Below are positions 25,083-31,969 of a DNA stretch of 64,000 nt, piece after piece. The first letter of the stretch is position 1, and every line of letters starts with the position of its first letter. A program made the position numbers and the translations under genes. The notes under the pieces were generated by a model. That model had not been told where the DNA came from, did not search any database, and saw only the letters and a list, made by a program, of their open reading frames with translations. This stretch comes from Candidatus Eremiobacterota bacterium (GTDB taxonomy: Bacteria > Vulcanimicrobiota > Vulcanimicrobiia > Vulcanimicrobiales > Vulcanimicrobiaceae): positions 35,211 through 99,210 of the forward strand of contig JAFAKB010000014.1 of the NCBI GenBank assembly GCA_019235885.1, written 5' to 3'.

Positions 25083-25120
25083 GCTGCAAGGGTACGCCGC
25101 AGGGGTGAAGGGCTCGTGAA
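25083..25120 (-). promoter_or_regulatory. 11-bp repeat promoter of the flavin-binding protein gene
   Basis: Minus strand: TTCACG (25115-25120), 5 bp, TTCACC (25104-25109), 9 bp, -10 TACCCT (25089-25094), 6 bp, GTG. Confidence 0.75.
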
Positions 25121-25174
25121 GGCCCCTTCCGAGGTCGTTCGTATCCCACTCGTGGTCGCCGGTGTGAACGGACG

Positions 25175-25224
25175 TTCACACCGCGTTCACCGGTACGGCA
25201 CGCGCGCTCGCTAGGATTGCGCGC
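25175..25224 (+). promoter_or_regulatory. Triple 11-bp repeat promoter of the ba3-type oxidase operon
   Basis: TTCACA (25175-25180), TTCACC (25186-25191) and a degenerate GGCACG (25197-25202), starts exactly 11 bp apart, then 9 bp, -10 TAGGAT (25212-25217), 7 bp, ATG 25225. The two good repeats are thus displaced by one 11-bp turn relative to the two-repeat promoters. TGTGAA (25163-25168) forms an inverted copy with the first repeat. Confidence 0.7.
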
Positions 25225-25341
25225 ATGGACAAAGCACCGAACGAGCCGCTTCCGGCGACGCTTACTTTCGTCTTCGCGCTCGGCGCGTTGATCGCGGTCG
25301 GGTGGGTCGCGATGTACGTGCTGCTTCGCGCGAGGTGGTGA
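25225..25341 (+). CDS. Cytochrome c oxidase subunit IIa (ba3-type), 38 aa
   Basis: A 38-residue protein: a short polar N-terminus (DKAPNEPLP), one transmembrane helix (TFVFALGALIAVGWVAMYVLL) and a basic end (RARW). Length, topology and position directly before subunit II match the single-helix IIa subunit of ba3-type oxidases such as that of Thermus. Its stop is 2 bp before the subunit II ATG. It is probably leaderless. It is too short for most gene callers, but the operon position and good codon use make it convincing. Confidence 0.8.
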   Translation: MDKAPNEPLPATLTFVFALGALIAVGWVAMYVLLRARW

Positions 25342-25343
25342 CG

Positions 25344-25811
25344 ATGCACATCCACCCTCAGGAGCGCCTCTGGATGGCGTTCGGGACGGCAATCCTCGTG
25401 TTTTTCGCCGCGGTGGTGACGACCTCCGCGATCGTCGACGGTTTCGTGCCGCCGAGCCGCATACAGAGCATCGATCCGACCAAAGTGGCGCAGACGCCTC
25501 CCTTCGACCGCCCCGGCCTGCACAAGGTCGCCGACCGCGCGTACGAGGCGTACTACGTCGCGCGCGTCTTCTCGTTCAACCCGGCGGAGATCCGCATCCC
25601 CGTAGGGTCGCGCGTCACGTTCTACGTCACGAGCGCCGACGTCGAGCATGGCTTCAGCATCCCGGAAACCGGCGTAAACACGATGGTGACGCCGGGCTGG
25701 GTCAGCAGCGTCTCGCACACGTTCAACCGGCGCGGTACGTTTCTGCTCGTTTGCAATGAGTACTGCGGCGCGAGCCATCACAACATGGCCGCCAAGGTGA
25801 CGGTGGAATGA
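25344..25811 (+). CDS. ba3-type cytochrome c oxidase subunit II
   Basis: 155 residues from ATG 25344. One N-terminal membrane helix (AFGTAILVFFAAVVTTSAIV) anchors a periplasmic cupredoxin domain. CuA ligands are all present: histidine in DVEHGFSIPE and the loop CNEYCGASHHNM (C-x3-C-x3-H-x2-M). The short length, single helix and VTSADVEHGF/VTPGWVSSVSHTF pattern match type B (ba3) rather than aa3 oxidases. It accepts electrons from cytochrome c or cupredoxins and passes them to subunit I. Its stop overlaps the subunit I start. Confidence 0.92.
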   Translation: MHIHPQERLWMAFGTAILVFFAAVVTTSAIVDGFVPPSRIQSIDPTKVAQTPPFDRPGLHKVADRAYEAYYVARVFSFNPAEIRIPVGSRVTFYVTSADVEHGFSIPETGVNTMVTPGWVSSVSHTFNRRGTFLLVCNEYCGASHHNMAAKVTVE

Positions 25812-27505
25812 TGGCCTCGACGATTCAGGTTCCGACGACGCCAAATGCTCCGGGCGGCGCGCCGGAAAGCCTTGCGCTGTCGCGGGCGGGCGGAGACCTG
25901 CTCGTTCTCACCCACGTTTACACTGCGACCGCCGTGCTTGGACTCGGCGCGCTGTTCGGGCTACTGCAGGCGTTATCGCGCGCGAACCTCATCGTGCTGC
26001 CCGCCGGCTTCGACTACTACCGTATGCTGACGGCGCACGGCGTGCTCATGGCGCTCGTGTTCACGACGTTCTTCATCACCGGGCTCTTCACGTTCGCCGT
26101 GTACCGCGCCATCCCGCGGGTGCGTTCCTTGCGGCTGGGCTGGATCGGGTACGTCGTGATGCTTGTCGGCACGACCATGGCCGCGGTCGCGATCCTGGAT
26201 GGCAGCGCCAGTGTCCTCTACACGTTCTACGCGCCGCTCAAGGCGAGCCCGCTCTTCTATTTCGGCGCGACGATCCTGGTGCTCGGCACCTGGACGGTGG
26301 GCGCGGACATCTTCCTCAACGTGGCCTGGTACAAGCGTGAACGGCCGAACGAGCGGATTCCGCTGCCGGCCTTCATGGCGACCTGCACGATGATCATGTG
26401 GGTCATCGCAACGCTCGGCGTCGTGGCGGAGATGGCGTTGCTGATTCCGTGGTCGCTCGGCTGGACCAGCGGCATCGACGTCGGCCTCACGAGAATGTTC
26501 TTCTGGTATTTCGGCCACCCGCTGGTCTACTTCTGGATCATGGGCGCCTATACGATATGGTACACCGTCGTCCCAACGACGTACAAGGGTACGGTGTTCA
26601 GCGATGGCCTGACGCGACTGGTCTTTCTGATGCTGCTCCTGCTTTCGACGCCGGTCGGGCTGCACCACCAGTACCTTGATCCCGGCGTAGCCGCCGGCTG
26701 GAAGTGGCTGCACGCGATGACGACGTACTGCGTCGTGATCCCCTCGTTCATGACGGCGTTCGCAATTTTCGCCAGCTTTGAGCTCGGCGCGCGCAACGCC
26801 GGCGTGCGCGGCTTCTTCAACGTCGTGCGGTGGTTGCCGTGGAAGAACCCGGTCTTCGCCGGGCCGGCGCTCGGGATGATCTTGTTCATCTTCGGCGGCT
26901 TCGGCGGGATCGTGAACAACTCGTACTCGATGGACGTGCTCGTGCACAACACGATGTGGATCGTCGGGCACTTCCACATCACGGTCGGCGGCCCGGTCGC
27001 GCTGACGTTCGTGGCGGCCTCGTACGGCCTGATCCCGGCACTCACCGGGCGCAAGCTCTTCGCGCCTCGGCTGGCGCTCGTGCAGGTCTACACGTGGTTC
27101 GTCGGGATGTCGATCATGTCGATCGCAATGCACTGGGCCGGACTGCTCGGCTCTCCGCGGCGTACCGCGGACGTCACGTACTTCGGCGCTCAGGGAGCGG
27201 CGACGTGGCACACCGCATCGCTGTGGGCTGCCGTAGGCGGGACCATCCTCGCGGCCTCCGTCCTGATGTTCATCGTCGTGGCGACGGGTACGTACTTCGC
27301 AAACCAGCCGGCCGAGTCGAAGCCGCAGTTCGACTTTGCGCCCGCGCGTGCGGGCGACGACGCCGTCGCTACGCCTGCCGTCCTCGATCGTCTCGGCCGC
27401 TGGGGACTCATAGCGATCGCGCTAGCGCTCCTTGCCTACGCCGGACCCGTCATCCAACAAATCGAAGCGCACGCGTACCTCGCGCCCGGCATGCGGACGT
27501 GGTAG
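25808..27505 (+). CDS. ba3-type haem-copper oxidase subunit I
   Basis: 565 residues, about 13 membrane helices. Haem and CuB histidines are visible: low-spin haem ligand in YYRMLTAHGVLMALVF, CuB His-Tyr pair in FGHPLVYFWIMGAYTIWY, HH in GLHHQYLDPG, and the a3/low-spin pair GHFHITVGGPVALTF. The overall sequence fits the B family, high oxygen affinity and reduced proton stoichiometry in known members. It overlaps subunit II by ATGA and is followed by an SCO gene. Respiratory terminal oxidase in the inner membrane, controlled by the shared stress promoter upstream of the operon. Confidence 0.94.
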   Translation: MMASTIQVPTTPNAPGGAPESLALSRAGGDLLVLTHVYTATAVLGLGALFGLLQALSRANLIVLPAGFDYYRMLTAHGVLMALVFTTFFITGLFTFAVYRAIPRVRSLRLGWIGYVVMLVGTTMAAVAILDGSASVLYTFYAPLKASPLFYFGATILVLGTWTVGADIFLNVAWYKRERPNERIPLPAFMATCTMIMWVIATLGVVAEMALLIPWSLGWTSGIDVGLTRMFFWYFGHPLVYFWIMGAYTIWYTVVPTTYKGTVFSDGLTRLVFLMLLLLSTPVGLHHQYLDPGVAAGWKWLHAMTTYCVVIPSFMTAFAIFASFELGARNAGVRGFFNVVRWLPWKNPVFAGPALGMILFIFGGFGGIVNNSYSMDVLVHNTMWIVGHFHITVGGPVALTFVAASYGLIPALTGRKLFAPRLALVQVYTWFVGMSIMSIAMHWAGLLGSPRRTADVTYFGAQGAATWHTASLWAAVGGTILAASVLMFIVVATGTYFANQPAESKPQFDFAPARAGDDAVATPAVLDRLGRWGLIAIALALLAYAGPVIQQIEAHAYLAPGMRTW

Positions 27506-28227
27506 CCGGCCCGCCGCCGCCCGCGATCGCCGTGCGCGCAACGGCGCCGGCGCCACGCGCTTACGTGCCGGTGTTGCACGAAGGCGACGCGGTGCCGGAC
27601 GCCGCGCTGGTTGACCAGCGCGGCCGGCCGTTCTCGTTCGAGAAGACCGGCGGCCGCGTGTCGATCGTCTCGTTCATTTACACGCGCTGCGCAGACGCGC
27701 GAATGTGCCCGCTCGTCTCCGCGAAGTTCGCGCGCATCCAGCGCGAGCTGCGCGGTGCGCCGATCCGCCTGGTCGAAGTGACGCTCGATCCCGCATTCGA
27801 TACGCGCGCGGTGCTCGCGCGGTACGGGGCGCGATACGGCGCTGATCCGGCGATCTGGACGCTGGTTACCGGCGAACCCGGAACCGTTGGGACTGTCGCG
27901 GAGCGGTTCGGAATCGTCATCGACCGCCCGCTGCCCTCACTCGTCGTCCACACCGAGGCGGCGATCGTTCTCGACGGCCGGGGCCGCATCGCGAAGGTTC
28001 TCGACGGCGCCGACTGGGCTCCGGAGGATGTGCTTTCGGTCGCGCGCGAGACGGCCGGCGCCGATACGAACCTCGTACGGCGTCTTCGCCTTTGGCTGGG
28101 CAGCTCGGCCAGCGCGCTGTGCGGCGCAAGCAAAACCGGCCCGATCACGGTGAGCGGAGCGCTCGCGTTGTTGCTTGCGTTCAGCGCCGCCTTCGGAACG
28201 CTGGTCCGGAAGTCGTTGGCGCGCTAA
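27499..28227 (+). CDS. SCO1/SenC-family copper chaperone, membrane anchored at the C-terminus
   Basis: 242 residues from GTG 27499, overlapping the stop of subunit I. Thioredoxin-like SCO core: VSIVSFIYTRCADARMCPLVSAKFARIQ, then LVEVTLDPAFDTRAVLARYG, and a distal histidine in PSLVVHTEAAIVLDGRG. The copper motif is C-x5-C-P instead of the usual C-x3-C-P. There is no N-terminal signal; a C-terminal membrane helix (VSGALALLLAFSAAFGTLV) may anchor it, and the topology needed to face the periplasm is therefore unclear. It should load copper into the CuA site of the oxidase encoded upstream. Confidence 0.82.
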   Translation: MVAGPPPPAIAVRATAPAPRAYVPVLHEGDAVPDAALVDQRGRPFSFEKTGGRVSIVSFIYTRCADARMCPLVSAKFARIQRELRGAPIRLVEVTLDPAFDTRAVLARYGARYGADPAIWTLVTGEPGTVGTVAERFGIVIDRPLPSLVVHTEAAIVLDGRGRIAKVLDGADWAPEDVLSVARETAGADTNLVRRLRLWLGSSASALCGASKTGPITVSGALALLLAFSAAFGTLVRKSLAR

Positions 28228-28237
28228 CCGCGCGCCG

Positions 28238-28753
28238 CTAGGCCTTGTGCTTTGCGGCTTCGGTCTGCTCGTGCGCGGCGCGCAACTCGGCGCCCACGCC
28301 CTCCAGCAGCGCGCCGAGGGTCGCGTGCGCGATGCGGCGGCCGACGACGTCGTCGAAGAATTTGCCGGCGATGCCGGCCGGCGGCTCGTACCGGCCGCTG
28401 AGCTCGAGCACGCACTCGCCGTAGTCCTCGCCGGCGCGCAGGGTCAGCGTGCCGTCAAAACCCGGCGTCGGGAGGCCGCGCTGGGTTTGGCCGGCATCCC
28501 ACGTGATCCCGTACCGCGAGGTGAAGTTCGCCGTCCCGGGGATGCGCTTCGTCGTCGCGGTGACGTCGCGGACGATCGCGCGTCCTTCCCCCATCGGCGC
28601 GACCAGCGTCAGCGCGCAGTGGCCACCGGCTGCGCCGTGCGCGAGCCCGAGCCGGCGTTCGAACGCGCCGAAAGCTTGCACGTACGGCGCTTCGATGTAG
28701 ATCCGCTCGCGAACCGAGGACAGCTGACCGAGCATACCGGACATCGTGCGCAC
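28238..28753 (-). CDS. SRPBCC (CoxG-like) protein
   Basis: 171 residues from GTG 28753, which shares one base with the stop of the upstream SRPBCC gene (TAGTG). Core: RIYIEAPYVQAFGAFERRLG, LTLVAPMGEGRAIVRDVTA and the C-terminal helix ELSGRYEPPAGIAGKFFDDVVGRRIAHATLGALLE. It is paralogous to its upstream neighbour and to 17415-17882. Its tail (ELRAAHEQTEAAKHKA) is polar. It runs convergent to the SCO gene and is probably expressed from the promoter at 29173-29210. Confidence 0.75.
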   Translation of the reverse strand: MRTMSGMLGQLSSVRERIYIEAPYVQAFGAFERRLGLAHGAAGGHCALTLVAPMGEGRAIVRDVTATTKRIPGTANFTSRYGITWDAGQTQRGLPTPGFDGTLTLRAGEDYGECVLELSGRYEPPAGIAGKFFDDVVGRRIAHATLGALLEGVGAELRAAHEQTEAAKHKA

Positions 28754-29172
28754 TAGCTCTGCGCGACCAGGATGCGCTTAAGCTCGGCGAGCAGCTCCGT
28801 AGCGGTGGCCTGCGCGATGCGCCGGCCGACGGCGGCGTCGAACGCCGCGCCCGCGACGCCGAACGGCGCCTTGTACGTGCCGTCGATCTCGATGCGGCTC
28901 CAGCCGATCGCGTCCTCGGCGGCGCTGAGCGTCCCGGAGAAGCTCGGATACGGGCCGCCGTGTTTCGGCTCCCACGAGATGTCGAGCAGCTTGTAGCCCG
29001 TGTACGCGGGCTTCGTCTTGAGGTGGAAGTCGACGTCCCGTTCGACGCGCAGATCGCCGACCTTGACGCGCAGCGGAACGACGCCGGCGTCGCCGTCGAA
29101 GTGCGCGTACAGACGGTCGGGGACTTCGTCGTACGGGCACTGGACCGTCGTGAACTCGTGAATGTTCGCCAT
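28753..29172 (-). CDS. SRPBCC (CoxG-like) protein
   Basis: 139 residues from ATG 29172. Pattern: VQCPYDEVPDRLYAHFDGD at the start and IDGTYKAPFGVAGAAFDAAVGRRIAQATATELLAEL at the end, matching the START-like fold. First gene of a two-gene SRPBCC unit with a leaderless regulon promoter. The strong resemblance of its C-terminus to the protein at 17415, also under this promoter type, suggests duplicated functions in the same response. Confidence 0.78.
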   Translation of the reverse strand: MANIHEFTTVQCPYDEVPDRLYAHFDGDAGVVPLRVKVGDLRVERDVDFHLKTKPAYTGYKLLDISWEPKHGGPYPSFSGTLSAAEDAIGWSRIEIDGTYKAPFGVAGAAFDAAVGRRIAQATATELLAELKRILVAQS

Positions 29173-29210
29173 GCTCGAACTGTAGCGCGTTGGCTGGAAG
29201 ATCGCGTGAA
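29173..29210 (-). promoter_or_regulatory. 11-bp repeat promoter of the SRPBCC gene pair
   Basis: Minus strand: TTCACG (29205-29210), 5 bp, TTCCAG (29194-29199), 9 bp, -10 TACAGT (29179-29184), 6 bp, ATG. Confidence 0.68.
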
Positions 29211-29221
29211 GAGCGCAAGAA

Positions 29222-29251
29222 GACGCCGCCCGAGGGGGAACGGGCGGCGTC
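29222..29251 (-). terminator. Terminator after the cupredoxin/haem-porin operon
   Basis: Perfect 10-bp stem GACGCCGCCC (29222-29231) and GGGCGGCGTC (29242-29251), 10-base loop. In minus-strand RNA it is followed by UUCUUG, and it sits 21 bp past the stop of the haem-porin gene. Confidence 0.7.
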
Positions 29252-29272
29252 TCTCGGGTCGCAAGCTGCGCG

Positions 29273-30436
29273 TCAGCGCTTGGGCTTGGCGACCGGCATC
29301 GTCCACCAGACGTAAGCCCGCCAGGCCGGCGTCCCGATCCGGTCGACGCCATTGCCGGGGTTCGCGCCGTTGAGCGACGCTTCGGCGTACACCCGCAGAT
29401 ATTTCGCGAGCTGGATCGTCAGGTCGACGTTGCCGTAATGGCTGACCGTCCCCATCCCGTCGTCGGTCATCTCGCGCCGGAACCCGACCAGCACCTTGTT
29501 CTTGAAGACCGGCTCGTAGACGTCCAGCGTGTAGCCGCGGCCGTTCGCGGGCGCGGTCGCGCCGGCGGCCGGGTAGCTGTCGTGGGTCGTTTGGTAGACC
29601 AGGAACACGCCCGGCATCCCGTGGGTCGGATCGCGCTGCACGTACGCCGCAAGCGCGGTGTAGCGATCGGTCAAGCCGTCGGAGATCGGGAAGGTCCCGG
29701 AGGCACCGTACAGGCCCGCTTCGAGCGGATTCTTCGGCCGCATGAACGCGACGCGGTACTGCAGCGCCTTGCCGTTGCCCGGAACGAAATCCGAAGCACC
29801 GTTCAAATCGGCATCGCTGCCGACGTACGCCGCGTCGACGCTGAGCGAGCCGTGGAGGTAGCCGGCCTTCGCGCCCCACCGGTTCGCGTCGAGCTGGTAG
29901 GTGTGCTCGCCGACGGTGACCTCGGGGGTGTTGAACGGGGCGATCTCGACCCACATGCTGTACGGCGAGGGCGCCGGCACCTCGAGCTTGCCGATCTCGA
30001 CGTAGCCGTTGTGCTTGAAGAGGTTGTTGTAGCTCACCCAGGCCGTGTCGAGCCCGCCGCCCTGGTTGTCGCTCTTGATCCACTGCTGGACGTGATACGA
30101 CCAGTCGTCGCCGACCAGGCCGACGGCGTGAACGGCGACGTTTCCCCACACCACCCTATGCGTGTCGGGGGAGCCGGCTTGCGAGTCGTAGTTGGCCTGA
30201 TAGCCGACCCACAGCGGCATCGCTTTTTTCAGCACCGGCTGGTCCAGATAGGCGTACTGCGAGCGCTGGACGTAGCGCCCGTACGCGTTCAGCGTCGGCA
30301 CCTGCGTGTGGCATTTCGAGCAGTCGACGCCGTAGGCTTGGCCAAAGGTCGGCATCGCCGCGCCCGGGGCGCGCGCGGCGAGCAAGAACGCAGCAGCAGC
30401 CGCGAGGCGCAGTGCGAAACGTGCGCAGCCCGTCAT
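29273..30436 (-). CDS. Haem c-bearing porin-like outer-membrane protein
   Basis: 387 residues, ATG in ATGA overlap with the cupredoxin gene. Signal peptide FALRLAAAAAFLLAARAPGA; haem c motif in QAYGVDCSKCHTQVPTLNAYG right after it. The rest is barrel-like: repeated amphipathic strands (KVLVGFRREMTDD, YLRVYAEASLNGA) ending in AWRAYVWWTMPVA. Same design as 20349-21482 though the two diverge in sequence. With a CuA-like carrier in the same operon, electron exchange between that carrier and the outer membrane is a reasonable hypothesis. A terminator follows. Confidence 0.75.
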   Translation of the reverse strand: MTGCARFALRLAAAAAFLLAARAPGAAMPTFGQAYGVDCSKCHTQVPTLNAYGRYVQRSQYAYLDQPVLKKAMPLWVGYQANYDSQAGSPDTHRVVWGNVAVHAVGLVGDDWSYHVQQWIKSDNQGGGLDTAWVSYNNLFKHNGYVEIGKLEVPAPSPYSMWVEIAPFNTPEVTVGEHTYQLDANRWGAKAGYLHGSLSVDAAYVGSDADLNGASDFVPGNGKALQYRVAFMRPKNPLEAGLYGASGTFPISDGLTDRYTALAAYVQRDPTHGMPGVFLVYQTTHDSYPAAGATAPANGRGYTLDVYEPVFKNKVLVGFRREMTDDGMGTVSHYGNVDLTIQLAKYLRVYAEASLNGANPGNGVDRIGTPAWRAYVWWTMPVAKPKR

Positions 30437-30789
30437 GGCTTCACCTCGACGGTCAGCAGCATGTCGGCGTGGTTCGCGCCACACACGATCGTGCACGAAA
30501 GCTTGTAGGTTCCGGCCTTTTTCGGCGTGACGTCGACCGAGACCGGATTGCCCGGCATGATCGTCGTTGCCGGTATCGCCAAATCGGCCGAAGCGATGCC
30601 GTGAACGCCGCCCGCCGAGGTGAACCGCAGCGTCTGCTTCTTGTTGACGTGCAGGACGACGTGGTTCGGGACGAACTTCTGCTCGGCCGTCGCCGTGACG
30701 TTGACGACCGAGCCTCCCGTGCCCGCCGGCGCCGCCGCGGTGAGACCGGCGAACGCGATTCCGACGAGGACGATTGCCGAGACGCGCAT
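30433..30789 (-). CDS. Exported cupredoxin with complete CuA motif
   Basis: 118 residues. Signal peptide VSAIVLVGIAFAGLTAAAPA; cupredoxin fold with NHVVLHVNKKQTLRFTSAGGVHG and the loop CTIVCGANHADM, which has exact CuA spacing (C-x3-C-x3-H-x2-M), with the further histidine in GGVHGIA. It has no membrane anchor after processing, so it appears to be a free periplasmic CuA domain. First gene of the unit with the haem-porin; a normal AGGAG precedes the ATG, and the promoter is of the shared 11-bp type. Confidence 0.82.
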   Translation of the reverse strand: MRVSAIVLVGIAFAGLTAAAPAGTGGSVVNVTATAEQKFVPNHVVLHVNKKQTLRFTSAGGVHGIASADLAIPATTIMPGNPVSVDVTPKKAGTYKLSCTIVCGANHADMLLTVEVKP

Positions 30790-30808
30790 GGTGATCTCCT
30801 TTGACCGC

Positions 30809-30840
30809 AGGGTAGAGCCCCGGTGCGAAGGACATATGAA
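30809..30840 (-). promoter_or_regulatory. 11-bp repeat promoter of the cupredoxin/haem-porin operon
   Basis: Minus strand: TTCATA (30835-30840), 5 bp, TTCGCA (30824-30829), 9 bp, -10 TACCCT (30809-30814), 19 bp including AGGAG, ATG 30789. Confidence 0.68.
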
Positions 30841-30897
30841 CCGCGATTCACAACCTGCGCGTTACGGGAGCGGGTCTTTCGCTCCGGGAGATTGCAC

Positions 30898-31932
30898 ATG
30901 AGCCGCCTCACCATCGCCGCGCTGGCGTGTGCGTTCGCCGCCGTCGCCATTGCGGGATTCTATCAGCGCTCCAGCTCGGCAGCCGCCGCGGCGGCCTCCG
31001 ACGGCAAGGCGATCTACGCCGCGAAATGCGCCGCGTGCCATCAGGCGAACGGTGCGGGCGGCGGACCGTATCCGCCGCTGGCCGGCAACGCCGACGTCAC
31101 GGCCGGCGACACCGCGAACCTGATCCTCTCCGTGCTGAACGGTCGCAGCGGCCCGATCCAAGTGGGCGGAAAAACGTACAGCGGCACGATGCCGGCGTGG
31201 AAGGACCAGCTCTCCGCCGACGAGGTCGCCGCGGTGCTCACCTACGTGCGCTCAGCCTGGACGAACAAAGCCGCCGCCGTCACCGCCGATCAAGTCGCCG
31301 CCGCGCGCAATCCCACCGCGCTGAGCGGCGCGGGGATCTACGCCGCGAAGTGCGCGAGCTGCCACCAGCCGGGCGGCCAAGGCTCCGCCGCGTACCCGCC
31401 GCTGAACCAAAATCCGCACGTCGCCGCCGGCGATCCGAAAGAGATGATTGCGACGATCGTGAACGGGCGCAGCGGTCCGCTGACCGTGAACGGAACGACG
31501 TACAACGGCAAGATGCCGACCTGGAAAGGCCAGCTCTCGAACGCCGACATCGCCGCGGTCGCGACGTTCGTGCGCTCCGCATGGTCGAATCGCGCATCCG
31601 CCGTCACGGAGCAACAGGTGGCGGCGGCGGGGGCTTCGGTGTTGAACACGGTCGGCGCGTCGATCTACTCCAAGAACTGCGCGGTCTGCCACGGCGCGAA
31701 CGGACAAGGCGGCGGGCACGGGAACTTCCCCGCGCTGGCCGGCGACGCGCTCGTGAACAAGGCCGACGCGGCCGGGATGATCGCCGTCGTCCAGCACGGG
31801 CGCAGTATGATGCCGGCCTGGCAGGGTCAGCTCTCTCCCGGCGACATCGCCGCCGTCGCGACGTTCGTGCGTTCCGCCTGGGGCAACAAAGGCAGCCCGG
31901 TCACCGAGCAGGACGTCTCCGCGGTGAAATAG
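30898..31932 (+). CDS. Tri-haem cytochrome c with three tandem class I domains
   Basis: 344 residues from ATG 30898 (GGGAG 8 bp before). N-terminal hydrophobic signal or anchor (TIAALACAFAAVAIAGFY), then three repeats of about 100 residues with haem motifs CAACH, CASCH and CAVCH and axial methionines in GTMPAWKDQL, GKMPTWKGQL and SMMPAWQGQL. Each repeat ends in a helix like AAVATFVRSAW. The third differs most in its loop (GGGHGNFPAL). A periplasmic electron wire, divergent from a CuA-like cupredoxin. A single TTCACA lies upstream at 30847, but no matching -10, so its regulation is unclear. Confidence 0.9.
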   Translation: MSRLTIAALACAFAAVAIAGFYQRSSSAAAAAASDGKAIYAAKCAACHQANGAGGGPYPPLAGNADVTAGDTANLILSVLNGRSGPIQVGGKTYSGTMPAWKDQLSADEVAAVLTYVRSAWTNKAAAVTADQVAAARNPTALSGAGIYAAKCASCHQPGGQGSAAYPPLNQNPHVAAGDPKEMIATIVNGRSGPLTVNGTTYNGKMPTWKGQLSNADIAAVATFVRSAWSNRASAVTEQQVAAAGASVLNTVGASIYSKNCAVCHGANGQGGGHGNFPALAGDALVNKADAAGMIAVVQHGRSMMPAWQGQLSPGDIAAVATFVRSAWGNKGSPVTEQDVSAVK

Positions 31933-31969
31933 CGCCGCTACGCGGCCTATCTCGCGAACGGTAGGGTCG

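Noticed and set aside
9154..28760. Shared DNA string encoding the C-terminal LVAQS of the MmyB-like regulator and of an SRPBCC protein, considered as a repeat or attachment site
   Set aside because: The identity is only about 17 bases and ends with the coding match; no flanking duplication or integrase.
30847..30897. A regulon promoter for the tri-haem cytochrome gene
   Set aside because: Only one TTCACA half-site; neither an 11-bp partner nor a -10 at the required distance is present.
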